Positions 43,601-53,319 are shown, counted from the first letter of the stretch. The stretch is DNA of 64,000 nt from Ditylenchus dipsaci (GCA_004194705.1 SADC01000433.1:1-64000), one strand, 5' to 3'. Notes: generated by a model not told the origin, from the sequence alone. A program made the numbers and translations.

Positions 43601-45388
43601 AAGACCACCAATTTATATACTACAACAAGAAGACAGAGTGAATAGACAAAGTAAACGTTTTCCTACTTCTTGGCAACTTCCATCTTGGTCTTGTAATCTT
43701 GGTGGCAATCTTTCGGCTCTCAACCAGAACGGCACGAATTATTCGCTGGCGGATAGCAGCTCCGCTCAAACATCCACCATAGGCACGCGAACCTGTCTTC
43801 TTCCGCTTCGTAGCTAGCTCCGACAATTGTCGGGGGCGAAATGCTGAATCTGTAATGCAAAAATAAATAAAAGAGACTAACTAAAATAAAGCGTCACTGA
43901 CCCGTGAAGGCGAAACCAGTATTCTCACACTTAGGCACTTGCCGATCTTCTTGCGATAGAGCAACACATTTTTTCCTCACCGGCGTCTTCGAAATCTTGG
44001 TCCTTATTCGACTTGGTGTTGTAGCACAGTCGGCGGCGATAAGTCACGCGTTGCACCATTTTTTTTAGCTAAAATTGATCACCGTGAAAAGGAGCCAAGG
44101 TTGGCACTGAAGTATCCATAAGCTATGCAAGCAGGAAAATGAAGTTCGCATAACAATTGCGCAGCACACGTCTGATACACTACAGCGATTACAACGAAAC
44201 TGAATTTTGAATTTCGGGCTAGGACACTTGGAGCTGGACACTTGGAGCTGGGGACACTTGGAGCTGGACAGTTGGAGCTGGCTTTTTTCAAACTGGTTTT
44301 TCATACAGACAATTGTTTTTCAAAAATTTAACTAAATTTGAAAAAACCAGCTTCAACTGTCCAGTTCCAAGTGTCCCCAGCTCCAAGTGTCGTTTTATTG
44401 AATTTCTTGGTCTCACGCCTTAAAGTGGTCCCGCCTTTTGGAAAATCAAATTTCACCGTGTAACGCCCGGCATGCTCCTTTAGGTGATAATTAATTTTGT
44501 CCGCAAATTGCTGAAAAATGTCCACAAATTGATGGAAAAATGTCCGCAAATTGCTGAAATGTGTCCGCAAATAGGATTATTAACTCAGAGTCTAATTTTG
44601 TGTGCTAAGCATGATTTTTGAAACTTTGGTGTGAAAGTTTTGGTATTTCTATGCAACTAGAGGTAAAAATCATGCCTTGCCTGCAAAACCTCACTCTGAG
44701 CTATAAAAAAACAAATTTTGGGACACATTTCAGAATATTTGCGGACATTTTTAAGCAATTTGCGGTCAAAATTAATTACCACCCGCTCCTTTAAACAAAT
44801 GTAGAAAACTTTCTGTTACGTTGTATGCTATCTTTAAAAAATGGTTTAAGATTGTGCTTTGTTGTGGCTGTTTTTCGATTTTCAGCTAAAAATTTTGGAA
44901 AAAGCCGAGGGTAGTTAGGAGGCTGGTACCAGGAAAGGGTAGGCGGAAGGAGGGTGGCCAGGAAGGGCACTCAGATATGAGATGGATTACTATTCACTTA
45001 AATTTTTCTGCTAACTTAAAAGTAAATTCTATAAAAAAAATTTTACAGTTTTGTAAATGACCTGGTTTTTAACATACCTTTAAAATGCCATTTATTTCGT
45101 TTATGGTTGGCGTTTATAATACACATAGCTTTTTCTTTAAGCATTATGTTTTCTGGTAACACATTCTCCATAAACAATATCATTTGAATGCAAGTAATCA
45201 AGCGCATTGGCTAATTTGGCTCAAAAAAACACGAGCTAAATTTTCTGTAACTACTTTTTCTCTTCTCAAAAAATCGCTTAGCAGCTCATCACCAAAAAAA
45301 TCCATTACAACTGCGTAATGTGGTTCTTTGCACAAAGAAGATCTTGATAGCTGAAAAGGCATTACGATATTTGAAAAATATCTAATAA
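40659..45388 (-). CDS. AGC-like kinase B, probable pseudokinase
   Basis: Paralogue of kinase A, upstream in the same orientation. Exons: 45078 to about 45388 (HYAVVMDFFGDELLSDFL; REKVVTENLARVFL; ALDYLHSNDIVYGD.LPENIML); 41148-41195 (LIDFGLSNYFEKPEES); about 40933-41093 (FYDWWSFGKLMFILLVGEEP); 40659-40887 (ISSEAEKLLKSLLCF ... EETGFLTLNI, stop). N-lobe exons not found. The catalytic loop lacks the usual Lys (VLPEN instead of LKPEN), and DFG is followed after about 14 residues by DWW, with no GT..Y.SPE segment. One-base fixes are needed near 45225, 45185, 40945 and 40823. The 3.9-kb intron contains the RPL34 element. Degeneracy could partly be assembly damage. Confidence 0.7.
41255..41345. mobile_element. 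CCGTATTT-family remnant
   Basis: CACCCCCTCTAATTACGCAC to AAGAATACGG, then TA; left end lost. Confidence 0.5.
41602..41925. mobile_element. pogo-type MITE
   Basis: TA at 41600-41601, then CAGCCAACTCCCGCTGTGG and GGTGTCAC/GTGTCACTATA units; the right arm carries AAATTCGTTCCGGCTAGG and ends at a worn CAACTCTCGATA. Confidence 0.6.
43620..44059 (-). CDS. RPL34: 60S ribosomal protein L34 (eL34)
   Basis: Large-subunit ribosomal protein. Exon 1 (43902-44059) opens MVQRVTYRRRLCYNTKSNK, the eL34 start, and contains ISKTP and YRKKIGK.PKCENTG. The intron (43850-43901) is GT..AG, phase 1. Exon 2 (from 43849) reads DSAFRPRQLSELATKRKKTG, the diagnostic SRAYGG, and IRQRIIRAVLVESRKIATKI. Three one-base changes in exon 1 (GG, A6, CC runs) restore the family reading. 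A fourth in exon 2 would end the protein KMEVAKK-stop at 43663 instead of 43620. Of the usual two CxxC pairs the first is present and the second reads CLSG. The retained intron excludes a processed pseudogene. It lies inside a TIR element within a kinase B intron. Confidence 0.9.
44217..44396. repeat. Fold-back nested in the RPL34 element's right TIR
   Basis: GGACACTTGGAGCTGG units (four, slightly varied) on the left, CCAGCTCCAAGTGTC on the right. It interrupts the right arm, whose sequence resumes on both sides. Confidence 0.75.
44483..44784. mobile_element. Mutator-like MITE (GGTGATAATTAATTTTG)
   Basis: TIR GGTGATAATTAATTTTG / CAAAATTAATTACCACC and 9-bp duplication GCTCCTTTA (44474-44482, 44785-44793). 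It landed exactly on the right TTAA boundary of the RPL34 element. Subterminal TGTCCGCAAATTGCTGAAA repeats. Confidence 0.8.
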
Positions 45389-45407
45389 CTAGTGTTTTAC
45401 GGTGGTC

Positions 45408-45610
45408 GTTTTTCAAGGATGATATAGGGCTCGGGCTTGAGTATAGAATCCACCCCCCCTCCCCCACGCGCAGAGTGCTGGATGGAGGAGATAACTTCAT
45501 ATTCGTGTTTCTCGGCCCCAATTTCATAAGAAAGCCGGCTGTTTTTTGGATTCTGAGAAAAAAAAATTTTTCGAAAAACAGGGGGGGGGGGGTTATCATG
45601 GTTTTTATAG
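45408..45610 (+). repeat. Inverted repeat Q, left copy
   Basis: GGGCTCGGGCTTGAGTATAG, AGAGTGCTGGATGGAGGAG, AAGAAAGCCGGCT and TTATCATGG in order. The reverse copy at 49060-49235 flanks the OTU-carrying element on its other side. Confidence 0.75.
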
Positions 45611-45621
45611 GCTATAAGTGA

Positions 45622-46296
45622 AAACACCCGTCAAAATATGTAAATTATCCCGTCAAATTTATTTTTACCCCGTCAAAATTCAATTCAAACAAATATGTAA
45701 TCTCCGTCAAATTATGTAAATCTCCCGTCAGATTTAAATTTTTGCGTTGTTTTGCGTCGTTTTTAGTCAAAAATTTACCGGGAATTCAATTTTCTAGTAA
45801 GAAAATAACTTGGATTGGTCAGAATCCACCCCGGAATGCCACGAGCCCTGAAAGTTGGTTTGTTTGGGGTTTACTAAAGGGGGTGTAAACTTTTTGCTAA
45901 AAATCGATTGAGCGGATCAGATTTCGGGTCAGATGGGCTAAATCGCCAAGAATTCCAGGTTTATGGTGGTTTTGGAGTGGTTCGGGTGGAAGTTGTTGGC
46001 GATTAAGCCATCTGACCCGAAATCTGATCCGCTCAAATCGATTTTTCGCAAAAAGTTACCCCCCTTTAGTAAACCCCAAAAACCAACTTTTCAGGGGGCT
46101 TGTGGCCATTCTGGGGAGGGATTCTGACCAAATCCAAGCTATTTTCTTACTAGAAAATTTGAATTCCCGCAAAATTTTTGACTAAAAAACGACGCAAAAC
46201 AACGCAAAATTTAAATTTGACGGGAGATTTTACATAATTTGACGGAGATTTACATAATTTGACGGGAGATTTACATATTTTGACGGGTGTTTTCAA
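45622..46296. mobile_element. GACGGG-family fold-back element
   Basis: Ends GAAAACACCCGTCAAAATAT / ATATTTTGACGGGTGTTTTC. Arms of about 300 bp mirror each other through several GACGGGAGATTTACAT units to a centre near 45960. Target duplication unclear. Confidence 0.8.
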
Positions 46297-46312
46297 TTTG
46301 AGCCGTTTTTAA

Positions 46313-46885
46313 TAGTCAAATTTGAAAAAATTTAAATTGGCGCCTTTTGAATTTTAAAGGGATTAAGGGCTATATAGAGAGGGGAAAGGAATAAAGGGGG
46401 CCACTAATCACAAAGAAGCCACTAACAAGAAGATGTTGAACATAGTTTTTGAATACTGGCCTACCGCATAAATAAACTCTGGTATGCATGCTTTTTCATG
46501 CATCAGAGTCACTTTCGAGTGGTTTGTGTCTAAGGTTATGTGGGTGCGCGCATCTCAACTCAAGTCCCAAGCCCCCGCGCCCCCGAAGGGGGCGGGGCTT
46601 GAGAGTTAGAGATGCGCGCACACACTTACTTAGACATTGATTCCGTAGAAGTACTCTTGACATAAAATGCATATAGAATTCTGTTTTTTGTCACGGCCCA
46701 GTTGAAAAAAACATGGTGAGGGCGTCGAAGAATAGATATACAGTCGAGTCCGCTAACCCGGCACCCCAAAAACTTTAACGTTTATCGCCATAAAAAGTGG
46801 CCTCTTTTTCCTCCCTCCCAATACAGCCTTATTCCCTGTAAAATTCAAAGGCGCCAATTTAAAATTTTTCAAATTTTGGCTAAAA
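46313..46885. repeat. Fold-back with CTCTGG core
   Basis: Outer arms AAATTGGCGCCTTTTGAATT (46337) and AATTCAAAGGCGCCAATTT (46845) face each other; the CTCTGG repeat (46457-46695) and a pogo 5' end (CAGTCGAGTCCGCTAACC, 46742) lie between. Confidence 0.65.
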
Positions 46886-46889
46886 AACC

Positions 46890-49052
46890 GGTGGATGACG
46901 TTTTATACTATCCCCAATGTATCATTTGATACATTGGGGGTATAACGCCACAGTGACGTTATACCCCCATGTATCATTTTTTAAATTCACTTTTTTAGGC
47001 GCCAATTCAACCAAACATCATTTTTGCCTTTCAACTCCACTATTTTGATATTTTGACGTCAGCATATATTTCACCGTTGACCAATTCTTGATAGTCAAAC
47101 GTACTGTACCCGAAATTGAGTGACTTATGTCATAGCAATCACGCCATAGCAATTAACTTATGTCATAGCATTTATTTTTACGGATATTCATCATATTTAA
47201 TTTAGATGATCTTACAAAAGTGTGTCGGAAAAAGCGCCGTGACACTACTATCGAACGTCAAATTGAAGGCTTTAGGCTTTTTAATTCGACAAAATAAGAC
47301 AAACATAAAGATTTTTCAAACAAAATAACAATTCACGACATATACTTGGATAAGTATTGAGCGGTTTATACTGCAGACATCAAGGACGACTTCGAAGTGG
47401 CCCGGAGAAATATTTGATCGGTTAGAGAAGGAAGATTCCTATCTTGTTCATGTGGCCAGCCTGTAAACAAAAACTCCATCAAATAATACCACCAAAGTTT
47501 TATTCTTACTGAGTCATCCATAGACGGAGTGTAGAGTGAACATCCGAGCCGCCCAGACCAGCACGTTAACATTGAAAACCTTGGCTGCTGCGCCAGATCA
47601 TAGTTCTCTGCCCATTTTTCCACTTCGCTTGGGTCTTTTGCGGATGGGTCATGTCTTCGATGTGACGCTCCTGATCTGCCAGTCCGGGATAAAAATCCCG
47701 CACGCATGCCTCGCCCTTGTGTTTCTGCAGATAATCGGCGAATTGTTGAGCGAACAAAGGCGTGGTATTCCTCCGAACCAAACAAGCAGAAGCTCAGTGC
47801 CCTGAAATTCAAGAAATAGACAAATAACCATTTTTAAATTTTACCGAAAGCCACAGTTCCCATCTCCCAGAATTGACTGGACCTTTGTTGGAACATCTCC
47901 TGGCGATTTGAACGTCTTCTGGGGCGCAAAGGCAGTGTTCTCATTCTCGTCCTCATTGAAATCCATTATACCTAAAATCAAAATTGTACAAACTTTCCAA
48001 AATAAAAAGGCTTACTGTAATGTCTTCGCAAAAATTGCTGCTCATCAGTTGTAGGAGGGTTGAACAGGAGATTTCCATTTCATTGACCGCAAAACCAGCC
48101 TTTCGCCTCCTCCGAAAATATTGCGCACGGCATTTGGTCCAATCCGGAAACTTGATTCGAGCTGATGACAACCTTTTGCCGCATTCTCCACGCTTCTTCG
48201 ATAGCTCCATTGCTTCTTTTCTTCCATGCTCAAAGGCTTGTTGTGGATTCATCAGCGGGTCGGATGCAGCATTTTCACGCCATTTTCTGTCCACATTCTG
48301 CGCCATCAAAGTGTTGTAGTAAAAGCACCTGCATTTCTCGTGATGAATTCCGTCGTTCTGCATGAATTGGCCTTTTGACTTTGAGACGAGTGGCATTGGA
48401 AAAGCGAGATTCAGTTTGCGGCGAAGACTAAACAGACAGTAATCAGAAACCACATCCAAAACCCATAAAAAAAATATTACACAAAACAGTCCATGCATCT
48501 GTATGTTGATGAGTTCTTATCTCTTTGTATGTAGACGCGATAATTTTCTCCGTTTCGAGTAGCCAGCATGCTTCCACCGAACTTTGTCTTTAGCTCACTA
48601 AAAAAAAGGGTAAAGAAACCACAAAGACACATGCAAAATCTTACATCACTTCTGCGTTTGAATCCACGGTTTTCGCAACCGGCAGGTGGCGGGAGATCGT
48701 AACGCGCTTAACATCTTTGTTGTACTTGCTTGAAAGAAAGCTCTGAACGTCTGCATCCGTTAGTTTCCCGTCTTTCCGCTGCTGCAGCTTCTCCATCACG
48801 TCGGCATTTTCCCAGCTGAATTTCTCCATCTGGAAGAAAATACCACATTGTTTCATCAATGTAAAAGGACATAGACACATAGAAAACTAAATAAGGTGTA
48901 GAAAGTGTGGAGTGAAGCAAAAAGGAATGTTTTGGTTTGAATTAGCGCCTAAAAAAGTGAATTTGAAAAATGATACATTGGGGGTATAACGTCACAGTGA
49001 CGTTATACCCCAATGTATCAAATGATACATTGGGGTATAACGTCCATACACC
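46890..49052. mobile_element. Mutator-like element carrying an OTU-type gene
   Basis: TIRs of about 125 bp: GGTGGATGACGTT... (left) and ...AACGTCCATACACC (right) share the sequence CAATGTATCATTTGATACAT, GACGTTATACCCCC and TTCACTTTTTTAGGCGC in the same order and inverted. Flanks are TAAAAAACC (46881-46889) and TAAAAAAGCC (49053-49062), a 9-10-bp duplication with one indel. The interior is filled by a single minus-strand spliced gene; no DDE transposase is visible. Confidence 0.85.
47366..48829 (-). CDS. OTU-protease-like protein encoded in a transposon
   Basis: Exons: 48645-48829, 48481-48597, 48016-48427, 47845-47971, 47366-47801. The N-terminal exon (MEKFSWENADVMEKLQQRKD...) leads to a TYRCMDC .. 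GIHHEKCRC stretch, a possible Cys/His (FLYWCH- or MULE-type) zinc motif. A long basic helix-rich region follows. The last two exons read VQSILGDGNCGFRALSFCLF, the OTU catalytic Asp..Cys signature, then F-V-R, ADYLQKHKGEACVRDFYPGL and NVNVLVWAARMFTL, all OTU-like. A C-terminal His (TGWPHEQ) could complete the triad. The OTU part crosses three frames, and the join at 48016/47971 is off by one, so either sequence errors or decay. A DDE catalytic domain is absent. Confidence 0.7.
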
Positions 49053-49059
49053 TAAAAAA

Positions 49060-49235
49060 GCCATGATAGCCCTGTGGTTCGAGGATTTTTTTTTTGTCAG
49101 AATCAAAAAAAAAAAAGCCGGCTTTCTCATGAAATCGTGTCGAGAAACTCGAATATGAAGTTACCTCCTCCATCCGAGCACTCTGCGTGGGGGGGGGGGA
49201 TTCTATACTGCAACCGGGCTCGGAACGGGGTTCGA
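49060..49235 (-). repeat. Inverted repeat Q, right copy
   Basis: Reverse of the left copy (45408-45610): CCATGATAGCCCTGT, AGCCGGCTTTCTCATG, CTCCTCCATCCGAGCACTCT. It ends at the OTU element's right target duplication. Confidence 0.75.
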
Positions 49236-49269
49236 GGTTATGTAACCTTTGTCCCATTCTGGAGCTACC

Positions 49270-51090
49270 TTTTGTTCTAACTATTTGGTCCTTGGGCTTA
49301 GGGGTAGGCCAGCGTATATTAAGGATGGACTTAATGCTTACGCACTTTTGCGGGTAATCTGGGAATGGACTAATATTTGGTGCTTTTTATGAAGTTTTAT
49401 AAAGAAAGGGATTTGGGACAAAACGGGACAAAAGGCACATAACGTCAACGCATCCGCGATACTCAAAATTTTTAATAAACAATTTTTCTAAATAAAAGAC
49501 ATTTGGTCAAAAAGTGTTTATTGATTTCGAGCACCAAAAGCAAAGTTCTTGACGTAAAAATCTGAGAAGTTCTAAAACATTTCGAGTCTTAAATAAAGGG
49601 ACAAAATCTTCAAATAAAGCTCATTTCGAGCCTTGATAGTTTGATGTGGTACCGATAAGTAGGATAAGGCTCTAGGTAAATTCGCCCACGGTAAATTCGC
49701 GCACAAAAATTTGTCCGACATGAAATGTTTTGCTACTGCTTTGTCCACACTTTAAAGCTCATGCATTTGAAAAAAATTTTGCGGGAATTTTAATTTTTAG
49801 TCTGAATCAACCAAACCAAGTGGACGACCACTTGTTAGTTGGTACATGGTACCCAGTAAACTTAGGTGTATTATAGAAAAAAATTAAAAACTACAGGAAC
49901 CATATTTTTGAGTAGTTTCTTATCCCGTAGGTATCCAGGTTATGGAGGTGGTTAGTAACAGAAAGTGGTCTCAGGTGTAGTACCAAGAAAATGGTACCAG
50001 GTTGGCTATACCTTGGCAAGTCATTGACGAGCTATCCGGTACTCAGGATTGGTAGTGCTTAGGAAGTGGTACTTGGTGGTGGTGGAATACAGTTTCTAGG
50101 CAGTGGTATTTCAGTGTAGTACTCAGTTGGCAGTACCGAAGTTGTAATTTAGACCATTAAAACCAAGTGGTCGTCCACCTGGTGCGAATTTTTCTTTTAC
50201 GTTTTTCAAATTCTAAAACCAGTTTTCTGGACAGAATTCGGCACTGCTGAAGACGGTTTGGAGTAATAGTAAAAATGTCGTTTTCTCGGTATTTTTCGAG
50301 TATTGGAAATAATTGATTTGGTGAAATCAATTATTGCCCAAAACGCCAAAATACTTAGAGCGAAACTGCATTTTAGCACTGTCAGACCATCTTTAGCAGA
50401 ACTTGTTTACTTGGGGCCCCTTTTTGGTCAACTATGAATAGTGTTTAGACGTCTCTCAGTAATTTTTGTTACGCAAAACCGACAAAAATAGTTCCAAGAA
50501 GAATAGGTTTTTGCAAAAAAATTTTGGTTACCATAAGTTGACGATCGCCCTTGGTCCCCCAAGCTAAAATATCGGATATTAAGGTATCTACCGCGTTTTG
50601 GTCACTGGAGCTAGGCAAAAAGGTCTCTATATGTATTTTTATCAAGAGCTTGCTCGGAATTTATGTTTAAGGTAAGTGAGTGCGCCGCATCTCTAACAAC
50701 CAGCGAAGGCGGCTTGGTTGGTTAGTAAAAAAAAAGTAAAATTTTCGCTTCAAGTGGACGACCACTTGGTTGCTCGATTCAGACTGAAAATTTAAATTCC
50801 CGCAAAATTTTTTCAAATGCATGAGCTTTAAAAGTTGGACCAAGCAGATAGCAAAAACATTTCATTCGGGACAAATTTTGTGGCGATTTACGTCGCCCGT
50901 AGGATAATGATTGTGATAGTGTCAAAATCCTTATGATAGGATAGTACCTATTGCCTTAAATGCTTAAAATATTTCTCATTGAAGATATTTCAGTGCCATA
51001 TAACTACTATATTCATTTCAACAAATAAAAAATGATATCATGAAAGCACTACTAATAACCACTTACTTTTGTCAACAGACAAACTTCAGC
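49270..51090. repeat. Repeat mosaic, no gene
   Basis: Contains a GTAGGCCAGCGTATA piece (49300), P-family palindromes (49820 and 50755), a P-family fold-back half (50158-50405: CCAAGTGGTCGTCCACCTGG, GCTGAAGACGGTTTG), 'GGTACTTGGTGG'-like repeats (49940-50130) and a CTCTGG fragment (50655-50715). Confidence 0.6.
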
Positions 51091-51091
51091 T

Positions 51092-52181
51092 ATGCAAGAG
51101 TTGTCAGGCGAGTTAGATAACTTCACTAAAACTTTTTCCTCTCTGTCAGCTTGTGGCTGGTTTTAAGGAAATAATTTTCACTGACATTTTTTTACTCCTG
51201 TACAGCCTGGTGCTGATTCTTTTTTTGAGTCCAAAAACACCTGCTTTCTGCATTTTTGAGTCATCATCAGAATGTATCAACAAATGCTGTACCCTTAATA
51301 TACAGTTATCTTGAAATTATTGTTTTTGCTATAATTAAATCAAATTAGAAAATCTTTGCAGGCATTTTTTAATCAATTACTGTCTTTCTATAAGCTTTTT
51401 CGGCGCTATTAGAAAATGTCACCCCCCCCCTCCCCACACCAATCTGACCTTTTAAAAAATCGCTTGTAACTACCCTTGGAACAATAAGTTAGGCTTAGCC
51501 CTTAGGCTTGGGTAAGCCAGCGTATGGAAGTTAGGACTAATAGATGTCTTACGTACCTTTTTCTGGGTCCGGACATATTTGGGTACTTTCCACTTAAGTA
51601 CTATGCTTCACGCTGGTTTAGTGGTTCCCCGCCGATTCGAATTTTTTACTAATCGTTTGATTTCTGTACGGATTTTTTAAAAGGCAATTTTGTGAAAATG
51701 GACCACTTCTTTCTTCAATTCTTCGAAATTTCTAGTTTTGGTCTTATTCGAAAAAGGAGACAATCCTGAGTAATGTTTACTTTTTACAGAACGCCAACTT
51801 CATATTTGGGTCTCCAGATATAGCAATTCAAAGTTCGACCCATGAGTAATACCTTATTTGTCAGGAGACAATTAATACTATATGTGGGTGAGAAAAAAGT
51901 TAGTCAATGAGACAAAAACGCATACACACTGAAATTTTAATGTTTCTTTTTTTGACATTATTTCTTTAGGACGTTTTCGGCGCAATTTCTTTTCGTTCGA
52001 ATGAAACCTATGTACATTGAAGCAGAATTAAGCGGGCTTACTTTGGTTATAATGGTTCCGGCTTGGCTTTATACTTTTGTGGAAAAGTTAGTTTAGAACT
52101 GCAGTTGAGCTTTTTAAAAGAGCAATTTAAGATAAAAACCTATTTTTCAGTATATTATTAAGAAAGCGGGACGAATTCTGA
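51092..52181 (+). CDS. 71-residue single-TM protein, three exons
   Basis: Three exons whose phases all match: 51092-51159, 51970-52086, 52151-52181. Donors GTTTTA and GTTAGT; acceptors TTTAG and TTTCAG. The reading starts MQELSGELDNFTKTFSSLSA, continues CGWTFSAQFLFVRMKPM, has one hydrophobic segment (LSGLTLVIMVPAWLYTFV) and ends NILLRKRDEF-stop. No frame break. The basic tail after the TM suggests a cytosolic C-terminus. Family not recognised. The first intron holds a GTAGGCCAGCGTAT repeat. The donors are weak, but three consistent joins and a stop are unlikely by chance. Confidence 0.5.
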
Positions 52182-52229
52182 GTAACAGAGCCGAAAAAAA
52201 ATTACAAAAAGCAGGGAGATAAAGAACTG

Positions 52230-52579
52230 GCAACCGACATTTACGATTTTAAAAACATTTTGTCCGCGGACATTTTACGATTTTTTAATTTTTTCATCTT
52301 TCAAGTTAGCTCACAATTTGTCTCACACATGTCAGACACATCATTTTATTTTCATAACATAAACTTACAATCAAACAATTTCCATAACATTTATATCATC
52401 CATAAGGTATATAATGCGCCTTGACAAAAATAAACGGACAAATCCGATTAAAATCGTAAATGTCCGCGGACAAAATGTTTTAAAATCGTAAATGTCCGCG
52501 ACAAATACGAGCGGACAAATCCGATTAAAATCGTAAATGTCCGCGGACAAATGTTTTAAAATCTTAAATGTCCGGTCGC
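52230..52579. repeat. Fold-back repeat (CGACATTTACGATTTT)
   Basis: GGCAACCGACATTTACGATT at left, AATCTTAAATGTCCGGTCGC at right, with ATGTCCGCGGACAAA repeated four times inside. Confidence 0.7.
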
Positions 52580-52945
52580 CAAAGAACTTCCCTTTGATAC
52601 AAAAAAGCGAAGTTTACAATGACTTTTTGGTATCCTTTTTTCCTTCGGGAATTTTTTAGGAAAAATTTGTTAAATACCTAAACTAAAAATATTTTATTTT
52701 TTGGCGCAAAATTAAGTTTGCTTTCCTATAGTGCTATTGGCTTTTGCATGTAGATTAATTTTGCTGACAAAAATCAGCAAGAAAACGGCATGAAATATGT
52801 CCATAACATTTATATCAAAAAATTTGTAAAAGGCTTCTTTTAAAGATTTTTTAACGCTTTGGACCTTACTATATCAAAGACAAACCATGTAACTTCTAGA
52901 GCTTTCAGATCTTGGAACTGAAACAAACTGTTTTGATTAATGATA
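52580..52945. other. No gene recognised
   Basis: AT-rich spacer. Confidence 0.4.
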
Positions 52946-52953
52946 GTTTAAAC

Positions 52954-53177
52954 TAGAGTTGTGAAATGCTTGAGCAGATTGTTTTGGAGCATATGCTCCA
53001 GCATTTGCGTTTTTGTCGAGCATATTCAAGCATATTCTCGACATATTTTAAACGTTAACTGTGCCGTACAGTTAACTGTACAGTTAAACTGGGTTCTATT
53101 TCGAGGGTTGACTGTAGGCTGAGCATATTCTCGAAATTCATCAATCTGCTCGAGCATATGCTCGTTTCACAACTCTA
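52954..53177. mobile_element. hAT-type MITE (TAGAGTTGTGAAA)
   Basis: TIR TAGAGTTGTGAAA / TTTCACAACTCTA with 8-bp duplication GTTTAAAC (52946-52953, 53178-53185). Subterminal GAGCATATGCTC palindromes. A pogo remnant (GAGGGTTGACTGTA) is nested at about 53070-53116. Confidence 0.9.
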
Positions 53178-53319
53178 GTTTAAACCTATCTTAAATTTTT
53201 TTTGAAACTATTTTATTTTAGAAGTGCTCTCTCAAGACATTTTCCTCAAGACACACTGTTTTTCGAGGACCGTGGAAATGCTCATGGGTTATGATAATAG
53301 GTAAAGATAGCAGCCATGC

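Larger units (their letters stand above)
42869..44479. mobile_element. TTAA-flanked TIR element carrying RPL34
   Basis: Left end AGGAGCATGCCGTGCGTTAC follows TTAA (42865-42868). The right end is its mirror, GTAACGCCCGGCATGCTCCT, and its TTAA is split by a later insertion (TTA at 44480-44482; TTAA complete at 44791-44794). The inverted match continues about 120 bp inward (CACGGTGAA.TTTGA, CCAAAAGGCG, CCACTTTAA, GCGTGAGA.C, AAATTCAAAATTCAGTTTCG, TTGTAAT.GCTGTA), interrupted on the right by the fold-back 44217-44396. Everything between, including the spliced RPL34 gene and about 110 bp of its 5' flank, is enclosed. Ends resemble the TTAA MITEs at 11820 and 56862. Confidence 0.8.
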
